From: Seiridium cupressi
Lineage: Eukaryota; Ascomycota; Sordariomycetes; Amphisphaeriales; Sporocadaceae
NCBI GenBank assembly: GCA_036674765.1
Contig: JARVKI010000104.1
Location: forward strand, 1 to 64,000
Reading direction: 5' to 3'
Length of the DNA: 64,000 nt
Shown: piece after piece, positions 48,435-60,904 of the stretch
Numbering within the stretch: the first letter of the stretch is position 1
Layout: the number at the start of each line of letters is the position of its first letter
Program-made: the position numbers and the translations under genes
The notes under the pieces: generated by a model
The model's input: only the letters and a program-made list of their open reading frames with translations
Database searches by the model: none
What the model was told of the DNA's origin: nothing

Positions 48435-49901
48435 GGTAACAACAAGGAGAAAGGCGAAGGCGATAATGGAGATTTACAGATAATTCATAATCCAGTTGTG
48501 TGCGGAGGAAGAAGAGAGACAATAAAAAACTGGAACGAGGCGTTATATACAGTGGCATTGACCCTGATTCACTTTAGTCCAGGAGCCAGCCAGGCAAATC
48601 GTGCGCGTGAGGCCGGGAATGAAAGTCGCCGATGAAAGGCAATGCAGGAAAGCCAACATTTAATAATGTCCTAGATTTTATTGCGGGGCCATACGTGATT
48701 AATGTTTCAATCAAAAGCCAGACCCTTGTTGCAACACTATCAGCAGAGCTAAATGGGACATATGAAAATAAAGGTATGCTAAGTTTCCTATAAATACCCG
48801 GTAATTAATTAAGCTAAGCTTTTACTGTAAAGCGTTTAAAAGAAGTCGCTGGTACTAGAGCAAGCAAAAAAATTTATCAGCAATAAATTACCGATTGGGA
48901 TTAATACATATTTTCGCACTGCCAATCTTGAAGGCGTGTCATTCGCCGGTCTAGTGCATGACGTTAAAATTTCTTCAATCGTATAATGAGCACTACTCAC
49001 TCCAATCAGTGTCAAGTCGAGTTGGAGCATACAATCCATCACATGAGCACCGAAACTCAAGCCACTAGTAACACGGACAAGTCAGTGATTCTATTCGTAT
49101 GTGGTGAATCGAGTGACAGGGAACATATTGACGCTTTCATTGATTGATCCTCCTTCTGAGGTTTAAAAAGTTTTCTGGTAGACGCTGATTGGAACAGGAC
49201 ATGGGGGAGATTTGCGACTCTCACTGCGGCCACGACCAAGGTGCAGCCGAAAATAAGCACGGTAAGCTCTAGTCTAATAACTTGATTCACAGCAGATGGA
49301 CCGCCTTAGACAATTAGTGTAGGATCATGTGTCATACCAACCGTGCAATGCAGGATGGGAATTTAATCACATCGTTCAAGAGTATACACAGCATCGTTTA
49401 GTTTGCCAATTGCACAGTGTTTTCCAACTGTTTCCACCCAAGTTTACCCGCGTTATTAGTGGGGTCGCTGGTGGTGCATGGGGGATGTTGCTAAGTTGCA
49501 CGTTTGGAGCCGTTCTCGACGATGCTTCTATACTATATAATACAGCAAGAATATCTAGGTTAAATGACTCTTATGATGTATCGTCTCAGTCTGGTCGAAT
49601 TGTTTTGCTTATTTCAGTAAGAGACAGCTTCCGCTGGTTGCCAGAAATCTAACCCACACTGATCACTGACTCCATGCAAAGGACCGGCCGGACCCCACTA
49701 AACGGTTTTAGCCCTTCAAGTCAGCAACTTTAGCGCACACTGGATGTTGAAAGCGGCCGCCGGCGGATGCAAGGGGGTGTTGCTGAAGCGGCCGCTTCAT
49801 AAAGCAAAAGCTGGCCGCACCTGAACCATATCATGACAATGCTTAAAATCTCTCTGCACTGATTTCATCACTATATTGCAAATAATTTTTTGCGCAGAGT
49901 C
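48435..49901. other. intergenic region
   Basis: About 1.5 kb with AT-rich stretches near 48,780-48,900. Two gcggccgc octamers lie 38 bases apart near 49,753 and 49,788. No gene is supported. Confidence 0.5.
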
Positions 49902-50966
49902 ATGGCCACTACCTCGGACCTAGCCGTCGTGATTTGCCATGGCAGCTATCACACGCCGGCCCCGTACATACCTCTGGTGGAAGCGCTAAGAGACCGGGGA
50001 ATTGAAGCATACTGCCCGCAGCTACCTACTGCTGACCTCACGAAGCTCAATGTCAGAGATGTGGCGAAGCCAGATTTCGACCAGGGACCCCCTACGGAAG
50101 GATATCCCAGGGTTAGTTTTGGAATTGAAGAATCCGTTTTCGAAAGCCGTGATCGCTAATGCGTCCATTGTTTTCAAGGAGACCAGGATGTCGCAGTTAT
50201 TCTGGACGTGGTCCGCCCTTTGGTGGAGCACGGGAAGAGGGTACTGATGGTCGGCCACTCAGCAGGTACGTCCGGCTTTGATTACAAAACAATTTGCCAT
50301 AGAGCTACTTCCCACCATCTTTCGGCTCTTCTTAATGCGTCGTTGTAGGCGGCTGGGTTGCTACACAGGCTGCCGGTCCCGAGCTGCAAGCAAAGACCCA
50401 AAATGACCAAGGAGGAATCATCGGAATTCTCTATGTTGGCGCCTTCATCATTCCGATAGGAGAGTCAATCAACAGTTTCTTCCAGCCCAATGATGGACAC
50501 CCAGTTGTGCCACCGTTCATGACGTTCCACGTAAGTTGAGTGTAGCTGTCTCAGACATACCGTCTCAAATGCATCACATCATCTATCACGGTTGACTCGC
50601 GAGACTAATTCCTGAGAGCGACACGGCCCTGCTGGTCTTGGTACCATGGTCCAGCCTGAGAAATACCTTTTCAACGACCTCGATGCAGCAGAAGCCTCGA
50701 AATGGGCGAATACTCTGACTGCATCACCCATTTTGACCACCAAGCTTACGAACAACGCATACGCTTCGCTTCCGTGCGCATACCTTGTCCTCGAAGGAGA
50801 TCTCACACTGCCCAAGGAGTATCAGGATCAAATGGCCGCCTTGCAGGGCCAGAAAACAGGTCCATTTACCATGTATCGCTGTCAATCCGGTCATTCGCCC
50901 CATCTCAGTTGGACCAGTGGATTCGTAGATACAATTCAGGATTTTGTGGGCAAGATCGAGATATGA
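49902..50966 (+). CDS. alpha/beta hydrolase (AB hydrolase-1 type)
   Basis: Four exons, 49,902-50,111, 50,187-50,265, 50,349-50,530 and 50,619-50,966, with introns of 75, 83 and 88 bp, give 272 residues. The start is ATG 49,902. Seen in order: VVICHGSYHTPAPYIPLVEA (oxyanion His-Gly), RVLMVGHSAGGWVA (nucleophile Ser in G-x-S-x-G, split by intron 2), IIGILYVGAFIIP, CAYLVLEGDLTLP (acid region) and SGHSPHLSW with the candidate catalytic His. No signal peptide, so probably cytosolic. It resembles the small EstA/methylesterase-like hydrolases often found in secondary-metabolism regions. The acceptor of intron 1 is chosen to keep the frame; a nearby AG 7 bases upstream would break it. The triad appears complete. 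Confidence 0.85.
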
Positions 50967-51911
50967 TGGTAGCCCTTGAGGTGGGATGATGGCTTGTTAG
51001 GAGGATTCGGAGTCTCTTACGACTTGATAATTGATCTGTGGCTGTTGCTTGCCACTGTTAGCTGAATGAGTTCGTGCGAGTAGATATCGCCAATCTTTCA
51101 TTCATCACTGTCTAGCAACTTGTGTTACTACCGTCAAAGGTTTGGCGTGCATTCTTGCAGCGATCAGCACCGGACGACATGGGCTTTACGATATCCAATT
51201 TCAATTGATGCAGGTGTAAGGAGTCGTTTCAGGGATATTCAACTAGTCTGTTGTACTTCAACACGCTGAGAAGAGCTCGTCTTTCTTTAAGTTAAGAGCT
51301 GCTAAAAAGAGAGATACGAGACCTGGGCTTTGCGCCATAAACCCATCAATGACGGCAAGTATACAGACTTTCTTGTACTTGAGCTGTTTCAAGGAATCAC
51401 GTACAGAGAAGGAAACAGTCAAGATCCGCATTCAATGTTGTAACTTTGCCAAGTTAGGATAGTGCAATGGGTCCCGAAGAGCCTATCGGGGTACTCTGAT
51501 TGTGTTAATAACGCGGTAACTTCTACGCTGCAATTGTACACACCCTCGTTCTATCGCTCGAGTATGGCGATAGGAGCGTCACTGTTGAGGGAATAATCCA
51601 TTGAAAGAGTCAGTACAATCAGAACTCCTGTCATCATAAAGTGAAGGCCCCGTCGCACCGGCGATTCGCATCCCCGATTGACCGCTCTCGGGACCGAATT
51701 GGGCGGATCTGCTAGCTTCGCGTCGCCCTACTACAAGCACCGAGCACCGATGTCACTTATTACCCGACATTTGTTTTGAGACTAAATGTAAGAAGTTTGA
51801 AAAGTATATAACACTCCAGGAAGGCAGCTTGGTACGATTCTCATATGGTAGCGACGCTTCCTTACAACCGCGCATATATTTCATTCCCAGTGAATACCAT
51901 TATTACTCACC
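50967..51911. other. intergenic region
   Basis: No gene recognised in about 0.9 kb. Confidence 0.55.
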
Positions 51912-52402
51912 ATGGCCACTTCATCGCCGATTCCTGTCTTACTCTGTGGCGAATTCCCAAGCCACATTCAGGCGACTACCGAGATCGTGAAGCCGGAATA
52001 CCGAGGTGACGATAGCACTCAAACAGACCGTTACATTGCTGATATCCGATTATAGTGATCAAAGTCTGTAGAAGTCCCGCGGAGGCAGAGTCGACCATTA
52101 CATCACTCGTATCACCGTCTACCACATCCGCCACTATTGACGGTGTCGATTATCCCAGACCTAGAGTTATTATCATGGGCGGCGGCTACTCACCAGCTGA
52201 CTTTGCAGCGATCTATGATACCGTTGACGGTGCCAAGAGTATGCCTTGGGTTCGCCCCATTGGTACTAAACCGGGGGGCCCTGGACTGCCAGCTGGCCCA
52301 CCGCCCGCGGAAGAGATCGCTGGGAGAGTCAGGAGGACCCTCGATGAGCATGCAGAGGAGATACGAGAGGGGAAGGGCGCTGGCGAAGTTTGGTGGATGT
52401 GA
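51912..52402 (+). CDS. small conserved fungal protein of unknown function
   Basis: Two exons, 51,912-52,005 and 52,056-52,402 (50 bp intron GTGACG...CTGAT...TAG, phase 1), code for 146 residues starting MATSSPIPVLLCGEFP. The pattern is a Rossmann-like half: a beta strand (PVLLCGE), YRVIKVCRSPAEAEST, then PRVIIMGGGYSPADFAAIYD, then SMPWVRPIGTKPGGP and a C-terminal helix EEIAGRVRRTLDEH. Small fungal proteins with a GGG(Y/F) loop and a PW(V/L)RP block form a family I know only as hypothetical. No catalytic claim is made. Frame, intron and ends are clean. Confidence 0.65.
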
Positions 52403-55055
52403 ATGCCGTGACGACGATAGGCCAGATTGCGGACATAGGCCTCTAGGGCTGTAGGGATGCGGTTTCTCAAACAACCTAGGAACTAAAAGGCCGTAACTGA
52501 TACTTTACTGTATTAGCAGAATAAATTGTGAAGATTCGTCACTTACGGGATAGTTATACTTGGTACGCAACTGCCCGTGAATTGACCAAGTGGCCTGCTT
52601 AGATCCGACAGTTATCCAACCAAGAAGAGAACCAACTAACCAAACCACTGGCGACCCAAATTTATCACTACACGGGTCTGACGATACGTAGGCTCGTTAC
52701 CAGGGTATCTCCCCATTCGGAATGGAGTTCTGCATCGACCTTAATCAGCACTCAATCCCCCACGCATGTGTCATGCTGCACTGTAAACCCACTCGAGGTG
52801 GAAGTGGAGCCAACCATAAGCCATCAGCAAGCTACTCCAGTGTTCAGACAATGACATATTAGCAATCGAGCTATTGCATCATGCAGTATAATTCGTTGAC
52901 ATGGTGGGATCGTCCAAACGTAAATAGTTACAGCTGAAAGGAAAGATTACGCAGCGATAATCAGTATTCCTAGGGCTGAGAAGAATAGAAGTCTAGGTAG
53001 ACTGTTTTGTGGGAGAATACGTGGCTTGTGAAGGTAGATTGCCAAGTGGTAGATGATTGCGAAATGAAGAAACGGATATGATACGCACGAGCGCCGCGTA
53101 TCACGATTCTTCGAACACAAGGCCCATACTTCGAATGCAACAACACATAAATTATGTGGTGTGCAGAATATGACAGCTCTCCTTGTTTCGGGAGAGGGCG
53201 GTAGGGGTTTCTTTCCTATCACGCGGTGCAATCGAGCTGCGCACCGGTCGAGCGATGGCTCACAGGCGCCTGCCACCCTACTTCAAGCAATGTAGAATCA
53301 TTTGGAAATGCCTGTGAACTCGCTCATGGTGGGATGTATTCCCAAGAAGTCGGTGTTATATCGGTAGATTGCGACCGGCACGTGGACTCAAAAACGCAGG
53401 TAGAGCGGCTGACTCCGACAGTGCCAGTCCTTCGGGATGCGTAGTCGCTGCGCTGGAATGGGTTCCGTTCGCGTCTAATTCACAATTCTCGGCTGGTAGA
53501 TGAGTATACCGCCTGGTTTCGTGAGCTGGCACATTCATGGTTCTCTTGGTCCCCTTGACCGAACTAGCAAGATGCTTCTGCAGCTAAAGTTCCTAGGGTG
53601 AGTGTTGTAGAACGCGTGAAGATTGGAGAGGCAGGGTTGTCATAAGGGAGCAGGCATCATGCAGAGCATATTGAATATGCGCAACAGTCGCCTTTCTGCC
53701 TTGAATAGCCGTTTGGCGCAATGCTACCTCGAGCTATCTCCATTGCTGTTTCTCCTATGATGCCCTCAGTCAGGGTTTCCTGTTTGACAGAAACCATGAA
53801 CTTCGTAAACCCTACATCATTAAACTTGCGTGTTGCTCTCTGAACACGATGAAATGCACTAGCTACTCGCAATATAGTGGGCCTGGTATTTGGCCTCACA
53901 GAATTTTAGTTTCGCCTTGGATTTCTTCTTGGCGAAATGTCCTAGGAGTGATGAGCGACAGGCTGTGGAGGAGGCTGTAGGAGGAGGACGCAAAGAATGG
54001 TCTGACCACAAGTCATGAACAGTATGCTTAAAACTTACCAATAGGCCATGGCGCGCACACGCCGAAATAGTTTCGGCCTCCTTGCATTGTAGTTTGAGTT
54101 GTGACAGTTCGAGGTAATTGGGCCATACAAATTGGTGGTGCGATGGAATACCTATTTTTAGCATTGTGCGATGGAATACCTGTTTTTAGCATTTGCTAAG
54201 GGTGGCGGAGCACCCCACCTGCGCTAACATCACGGTAGCAATGGCGACTGTCTACATAAGCAGGATTCATGCTCACCCCACCCTTCACTTGAGCTACTCT
54301 TCACATCCTCAATCATACGCGGAATCGCACCATCTCCACACCAGGAAAATATGGGCTCAGGGTGGAGCAGTGAAGTAAGCTATCCCCTTGTCACTATGCT
54401 ACATACTATTTGTTGGCAAAAGCGAACCGCCGACAGCAGCTGACTCAGATGCTCACAGAAGCCAAAGAAGGACGGTCTTCCAGCTCCGCCTCCCGGGATG
54501 GCAAGAGGCCCCAACGGATTGTACGTGAAGCCTCCAAATGGGAATATCAAGGCTTGGAACAAAGCACGCAGCGAGAGGAACGGGGCGCGATTGGGTTTTT
54601 TTGCCTTCGGATCGCGTGAAATGAGCAGAACAAAGTGACAAGAGCTCAAGTGCGTGTCCCGGGAGGTCATAGGGCGACGTCCCAACAAGTCCAGAGACGG
54701 AACATCGATGCTTCTGGCCTGATAAAAACCATACTAGACAAGCTTTCTCAACCTCTAGTGATACCAGAGTTCTCCCCTTATCAGATCGAAAGACTATGGA
54801 ATTAGATCTTCCATAAAGCCTTTCGCAAGGGGTAGTTTCTTTCGACTGAAATACGACATGAAAAGAGACCTACTCAGTTGGCTGTGGATCTGACAAGCGC
54901 TTTACAACTGAAGCGAATGAAGACTGAGTGAGGTGTCAGCCCGAGTGCTCACCTTGGAGCACAGAAGCCTCAGGCTGGGACATCAAGCAGTAGGACGAGA
55001 GCGTCAAACCCATATATCTCAAAATATCACGTTTTAACCCGATCCCTTCAGAAAT
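52403..55055. other. long intergenic region
   Basis: About 2.6 kb. Apart from a 28 bp tandem duplication at 54,138-54,193 nothing is supported. Overlapping frames on both strands near 54,380-54,690 carry no known motif. Confidence 0.5.
54138..54193. repeat. 28 bp tandem duplication
   Basis: Two head-to-tail units starting gtgcgatggaatacct, at 54,138 and 54,166. They differ by one base (a/g at the seventeenth position), so the duplication is recent. Confidence 0.9.
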
Positions 55056-56206
55056 ATGTCAAGTCATGAACCCCGCACGTTCTGTTCTAATTATTCAGCA
55101 GATTTCAACGGCTTGAATGTGCCGCCTGTCCCACTTTCGTAAGTCCTCTTCCCCAGTTGCGGACAGCTTATGTCCCCTCTATTCGAACTATGCTATGTAT
55201 AATCGCGCATGTCTCCATCCTCTACTCGCACTAACACCGCTTTGTAACAACACCAAAACCTAATGTAGCCATATGATGGCTCGCCGTTGCAGGTGTGGCA
55301 GGCTCTCAGAAGGTCTGGCTAGGGAGGCGGGTCGATGATCCTGAGCAGGCTGTCTTCATCATTCGTAAGTTTCCTGAGCTGATCCCGGTGCCCGGGCCAT
55401 CTGAGGTTTCTGAGGTTTCTGAGGAGTGAATATGTCTTCGTTGACCCCTTGAAAAATCAGTCTGGGAGACGGCGGATTGCTTGAAAAAGTTCCAGGATTC
55501 CCCAGCCGCTAATGAGTTGCTGCAAGCGCTGCCTGAGAACAACAATCGAAACTCTTTCGCATCTGGCAAATTAGGCAATGCATTTGATACTTTATGGTCA
55601 CCCACATCGCTGAGATGCCCCAGCTTCCGGTGGCTTTTCAACCACCTGTTCGAGGAGCGTCTGCAGGGCCGTGTGACGCTCACTACTTTTGCGATACCCG
55701 ACACAGACGATCCCGAGAATGAGTCAAGTACCAATAGTTTGAATAGCACGTTCAGGCAGTTCGTGCCCAATGACTGCGAAGGTCTTCCTGTCCAAGAAAA
55801 AGTCGCACGTATGCAATCTTGGACGGCATGGGCCACGCTGGACGCCGAAGGCAGCTGGGTGGACAACCAACTGCCGCGGCAGGGACACCAGGTGGCACCA
55901 ACGGGAAAGCAGAGCGTCCATACAATTGAGTGCGAGTTCCGCCACTGGGATGGCTATGGTGGTACCACTCAGGAAAGAGAAGAGACTTCAGCCAGAAGTC
56001 CGGAGGCAAGGGAATCGTGGACCCAGGCGGTGGCAAAGGTAGTGCCCTCAGTTACGGCATTGGAGCAGGAGCGTTGAGACATTCAGTTGGCTCCAAGCTT
56101 CATCCCCACTGAGCAACAGGAAGAGGATTATGATGAGGAGCCAGAGTACACGCAGGCGTTGAAGGACTTCGTCAAATACTACCAAAAAAACCTATCGCAC
56201 AGATAA
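55056..56206 (+). pseudogene. ABM-like protein gene with in-frame stop
   Basis: A readable exon ends at 55,364 (QKVWLGRRVDDPEQAVFII). The intron 55,365-55,460 (GTAAGT...CAG) joins it in phase 1 to LWETADCLKKFQDSPAANEL, then LLQALPENNNRNSF, LQGRVTLTTFAIPDTDD and FRQFVPNDCEGLPVQ. The DPEQ-VFII-W pattern matches the antibiotic-biosynthesis-monooxygenase/dimeric barrel fold and resembles the gene at 17,208. A likely first exon is MSSHEPRTFCSNYSADFNG from 55,056 to the GTAAGT at 55,139, but its phase does not fit the following acceptor. At 56,075-56,077 a TGA interrupts a frame that continues IQLAPSFIPTEQQEEDYDEE and ends LSHR at 56,204. The continuation looks truly coding, so the gene is truncated by about 43 residues or dead. 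Confidence 0.6.
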
Positions 56207-57469
56207 AGTAGGCAATAGTTGCCCATATAGTACAGCCAGCCACCAATATTTTAATTGCATTTTTATGTTAAGTATATCTCTTTTATTTCCTTCTATACCA
56301 GTGTCTATTCCTGAACCCCTATAGATATTCCTCTCCCCACGGCTCTGAACAGATAATCCATGTATGTGATGAGAATTATGCAATGTAGGTGTTTTGCAGT
56401 GCAATAGCACCGGATTTGTTCAGCAGCTTCAATACACCTCGCAAGACTAGCTGCCTATATCGAGTCAACAATATTCAAGTACATAGTACCGAGTACCATA
56501 ACACAGATCACTAGAGACCTCATCCCCCGCGAGACACTCAACGATGATATTAGTGTCGCTGCCGCCACTCACCTCAATTAGGACGTATTGGACGGTGAAC
56601 TCCTGCCGCTGACACCCCCTGGCATGCGTGGAGATGTGATCGCAGAGCTGGACGCTTTCGACTCAAGCGCGCGGCGCGCTAGTCAATGATCTTGCTTCCA
56701 GCTTTTGGATGCGGCGTGGCAAGATTTTAGTTGTCGCAGTATTCACTTTCAAGTGGAGAAGAAACACCAGTTCCGGAGTGAGAGACCACCACTTAATCCT
56801 GGTCCCTTATGAACGAGTTGGCATCGGGAACCCAGGCGTCCGTGGGTCACGTCCTTAATGCTGATGGGCTCCACGTTGTCGCCAAGATGTCACTTGCCTC
56901 ACGGTCATCAAACGTTAACGTTAGATATATGCAGGTCCTTATGCAGGTTGGTGTTTCTGTGTTCACCCTTTAGGGTGCAGGAACTGTATGCCGGCCTCGG
57001 TTATGGGAGATCGGAATTCGGAATCGGTCGCCTCCACCCACCTCTATTTCAACCCTGGGTCAGTACATGGACCTTTAGCAACTGCGTCTTCACCCCCCGC
57101 CCCCGCCCCCGCAACTACAATATTTCTATAACTATATGTACACCGATTTATGATTGTATAAGGACGTAATCTGTTGGTAACGTTCCGGGTCGCTTTTGGA
57201 AGCTCGCCAGGCATAAGCGACAGCGGGGAATACGTGACTCAAACGTCACAGCTGAAGGCAACGGTAGCTGAACCAAGCTGAACCTCGAATTTTATCCCTC
57301 GATAAAAAACAGTTCTATACTTGGTAGAAAAAGTTAGATATTTAATCTGGGACTATAGAGACGTCTATTAACGCATACCCAGTCAGTTCAGGTCACATGG
57401 GCTGATTCGAAAACTTGTTGCGCTTGATTTTGTATCTGGTCGCTCCGAGTCTCAAGGTCGCAATGCATC
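56207..57469. other. intergenic region
   Basis: About 1.3 kb, no gene seen. A C-rich run lies near 57,093-57,110. Confidence 0.5.
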
Positions 57470-59561
57470 ATGGATCCTATGGATCCTTTTTTCAGCGTGC
57501 TGTCCGCGCGGCCGCTGGATGAATCTTCTGCTCTCACTCATGAGGGACCGTCAAAATTCGCCGACCGAGTTTGGGCTAAGACGGGACCCCAACCCATCAG
57601 GCCCGTCGGCAAATGGGACTGTTCACTCTGCGGGTGGCTAGCATAAAGTTAGCTTGCCAATGAATAAAATGAGCTCAGGACATCGTCACACGCATCTTTG
57701 AAGAGCTTGACCTTCGTGTTGAGCCTGGATACACTAGGTTCTCGGTTCTCTCATACACGTGGGCAGCCGAAGATGCCGTGTATCCCGTCAATTTGAGTGG
57801 GCAGCTATATTATGTGGGCCGTAATTTGTGGGAGTTTCTCACACAGGCTCGCGAAAATGGTTAGACAGCCCGAATATGGGTGGATGCACTCTGTATCAAC
57901 CAAGCAGATATGGAGGAACGAGCTTCGCAGGTGCCGCGCATGGGAAAGATTTACTTCGAGCGTCACAGGTGCTCGTTCCATTGGGAAGGTTGAGCCACAA
58001 TGGTAGGGTTGGTCTACGCGAGCTGGATTTCATTCAGGACGAAGTTAATGAAGATAGTGCAGTGACCGGGACTAGGATGTGGTGGGCAGGATATTGTCAC
58101 AACCGGCGAGGGAGGGAATCCGAAAGCTCATAGGGCATCATTATTGGGAGAGGAATTGATTCATTCAGAAACTACAGCTCTCACATGGCACCGCCAGTGT
58201 GGTTATCGGCACTACCACAATCCCAATATATCGACTGCGTGATTGTTTCATCACCGCCTGTATATATTCCCGTGATCTGACCTCTCTTTCCGTTCAGAGG
58301 TCAAGAAACTAAACTCCCTTCTTCCTAGCCAATACAGTACCTTCCATGCATTCAGTTTTCACTTAGTCGTCACAAGGTGCAAGGACAGCCTCTATAAGTA
58401 GCCAAGGGACCATTTTTACGCGGTTCTGGGCCTAGCAACACCATCACTTTCCTAGTGGACTATAAAGAGCCCCTAGTCAATCTATACTGGCGGGCTGTTG
58501 AGAAGGCATTCTCCGATCACATCATACAGCGAGCAGATGAGATTACCTGTTCCTGTGTGATTATGCAGAAAGTTCTGGTTCTTTCCAACTCCACGGTGGA
58601 GAAACAATGGGCTGAAATGGTAGCCAAAGGCGAAGACACGACTCTTTCCGAATATCAGTTCGTGGAAGCAACGCAGCTAGCCCTTGCCGATTTCGCCGCG
58701 GGCTCTCTTTCAATGGAGTTCGAAATAGCAAAAACTCTTGAAAATCTACCTATCGCCAATCTGGCCTACGAAAAGTGCGCCGCTGATATAAACGATAGCA
58801 AAGATGATGTCTTCAATCTTGCACACGCGCAGTTAACTCTTAGTCTGACCGAAAGCATGGTAGCCCCAAAAGAGGACACCACTGACATCAATAATGCAGA
58901 CAGATCGAAGGCACAGAAGCCAGTAGCGGGACCAAAATGTTTTCTGAATACTCCAACACAAAGGAAAGCTCATGGCCTTGTTCCACATAGCCAGAGCTCA
59001 CCACCCATCCAACTTTGGCTTCGACGGTAATCTCGTAGGGAACGAACAACATGATAAGTATCTGATCTGTACCGTCGACAGTATTCCCAGTCCAGGCAGG
59101 ATGTTCAATCTAAAGAAAGTGAAAGATTACTTTCGTCAAGCGACGTTCTTACAACTTCCGCCGCACAATGGTCTTTGTCCTTCAGATACTCGGTCCAGAG
59201 GGCTGCCAAGTCGTGGCAAATGTCCAAGATGGGTAAGTTCACTATACACGCAGCCAGAGGCAAGGTGCACGATGCCTTACCTTTGCCGAAGGGCGATGTC
59301 GCGTGTGTGTTTTCCGGCCATCAGGCTGCGCTCGTCATCCGCATGCTCTCGAAAGACACGGCTCTTTGCGGATGTGCGACCGTGTCTCTCTTGGAGTTCG
59401 TGGGCAACAGATATACATCCAGCCACGCAGCCTTTTGCGGATACGGAACTGGACTGCTGATGTTGGGAAGCTGTCTTTCAAATTCAAGGAACGGTATTCG
59501 TATAAGCCAGGTCAGGGAGGGTGCAAGTAAGGCTAGCTGCCACGTATTGCAGATACATTGA
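57470..59561 (+). pseudogene. HET-domain (heterokaryon incompatibility) gene, decayed
   Basis: A first exon-like frame starts MDPMDPFFSVLSARPLDES (57,470). From about 57,685 the HET domain is legible: IFEELDLRVEPGYTRFSVLS, YTWAAEDAVYPVNLSG (the strand-turn of the domain), NLWEFLTQA, then IWVDALCINQADMEERASQV, the most diagnostic HET block. Stops fall at 57,862 (TAG just before TARIWVDALCINQ, probably CAG to TAG) and 57,991 (TGA). A piece near 58,400 (FYAVLGLATPS) and, in another frame, VDYKEPLVNLYWRAVEKAF match the DPRDK...VLGL and VDY parts that follow HET domains. The downstream fragment MGKFTIHAARG...KGDVACVFSGHQAALVIRM (about 59,235-59,335) is the common C-terminal block of HET proteins. 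HET proteins trigger incompatibility cell death after fusion with unlike strains; this copy cannot. Confidence 0.78.
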
Positions 59562-59853
59562 ATTTACACGATGGCATATTGACGATGTACTCAATACAGT
59601 CGCCGAAAAGCCTAGCTGAGATAGAACGACTGCTTCAGATCCGCCGCAGCGCGATAAGGGTCTGCCGACTTATTCTGGCGCTCAGACACCACCTGTCTGA
59701 TTTGAGTGGGGATCTCAGCCGCACGAAGCTTGGCTGAATCCATGTCCCCCTCAGGTCCAGATCTCTCGTTCCCCTCTTCTTGATCAATGCCATGCTCGCA
59801 AAGATTCAGTATCGTGTTTCATTCCTTCGCGCACTAGAATAATTATATCGAAG

Positions 59854-60904
59854 ATGGCCGCTTTCTTCGCCTGGGGCAATGTACCCAACTCATTCGTGGT
59901 TGCGAATGGCTCCTTGCTTCACTAGTAAGTAATCTCGAATTGCATGTAACATCATCGAAAGCCCGCACAGTCGCTAAACCGAGGTCGAGAAGTCAAAATA
60001 TGCCTCCTGACTACGAGGGCAGATTCAAGGTTCAACGACTGGAATGCCATGCAACTGAATGCATTCTACACAGGCCCGAACGGCTACCACTGGGCGTTGA
60101 AGCATAATCAAGAATGTAAGCCTCTACTCAGTAATACTTAGCACAGCTCCATTCACGCGTTTCCAAGTCTAATCAAGGACTGGCTCCTACAGGGTCGGCT
60201 CGATGTCGGAATGACATGATTCCGTTTCTGCAAACCCAGATAACCACCATTGGTCCAGACGGCCTTGTTCGTATGGGTCGCGGTCGCGCCACTTCCCTTG
60301 CCTTCGGTCCGGGAGGCACATGCTGGTTTGTCCGGTATAATACCAACCAGTGCATTTGGGGACCAGATATCTCCGCGTTTCCCTCGACATGGAAGTCCTT
60401 GATAGGCGACCTCGAAAGAAGCCATCCCCGGAAGGATGAGTGCATTGAATTTGTCGCGTTCGGCCAATATGAGATACTACTCGTCCGGTTTGAGAATGGC
60501 AACTCTCATATGGCACTACCGGATGATCCGGCCGTGCGGAGCCAGATCTCGTCGGGACTGATCCAGAAAGTTGAGGAACGACTAGCAGGTGGCTGGACCT
60601 TGGGGAATCGCACGGCCTTGTGTGAGTTCGACACCACGCGCTGGTTTATCGAATGGAAACGTGGGACCAGCGCCATATTCAGTTATAGTATGGGGGATGG
60701 AGAAGGGAGCAAGGAAGTTTTGGAAATGGTGAAAAAGGTGCTATCAGGTGCGGGAAATGACGCTGGACTTGTCGCGAGTCATCAAAACGCCCAACTTGTA
60801 AGTTCTGTCATCACTAGGGTACCTACGAAACTCGCTTACATGTATCTGAGATTGCGGCGAATTCGGCTTTCGCTCAGCAGCTGGCCCTCAGCAGAATTTT
60901 GTAG
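59854..60904 (+). CDS. conserved fungal protein of unknown function, 5' splice doubtful
   Basis: The exons I can place are 59,854-59,924 (MAAFFAWGNVPNSFVVANGS), an exon ending 60,115, 60,193-60,797 and 60,851-60,904. Introns 60,116-60,192 and 60,798-60,850 fit in phase with GTAAGC/GTAAGT donors. The last exon ends FAQQLALSRIL. The protein has a repeated motif of the kind PNSFVVANGS, AFYTGPNGYHWALK, TCWFVRYNTNQCIWG and EILLVRFENGNSHMAL, each a beta strand followed by a turn and W/Y. This suggests a small beta-propeller or barrel-like repeat protein of a fungal family without known function. At the first junction the donor leaves TA and the best acceptors would add G (stop) or shift the frame, so either exon 2 starts elsewhere (the 59,971-60,115 frame is open) or one base is off. 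Confidence 0.6.

Noticed and set aside
49745..49800. Inverted or direct repeat made of two gcggccgc sites
   Set aside because: The octamer is itself palindromic and the flanks do not match, so two occurrences carry little meaning.
54380..54690. Overlapping frames on both strands as a small gene
   Set aside because: Neither strand has a motif, intron signals or a clear start.
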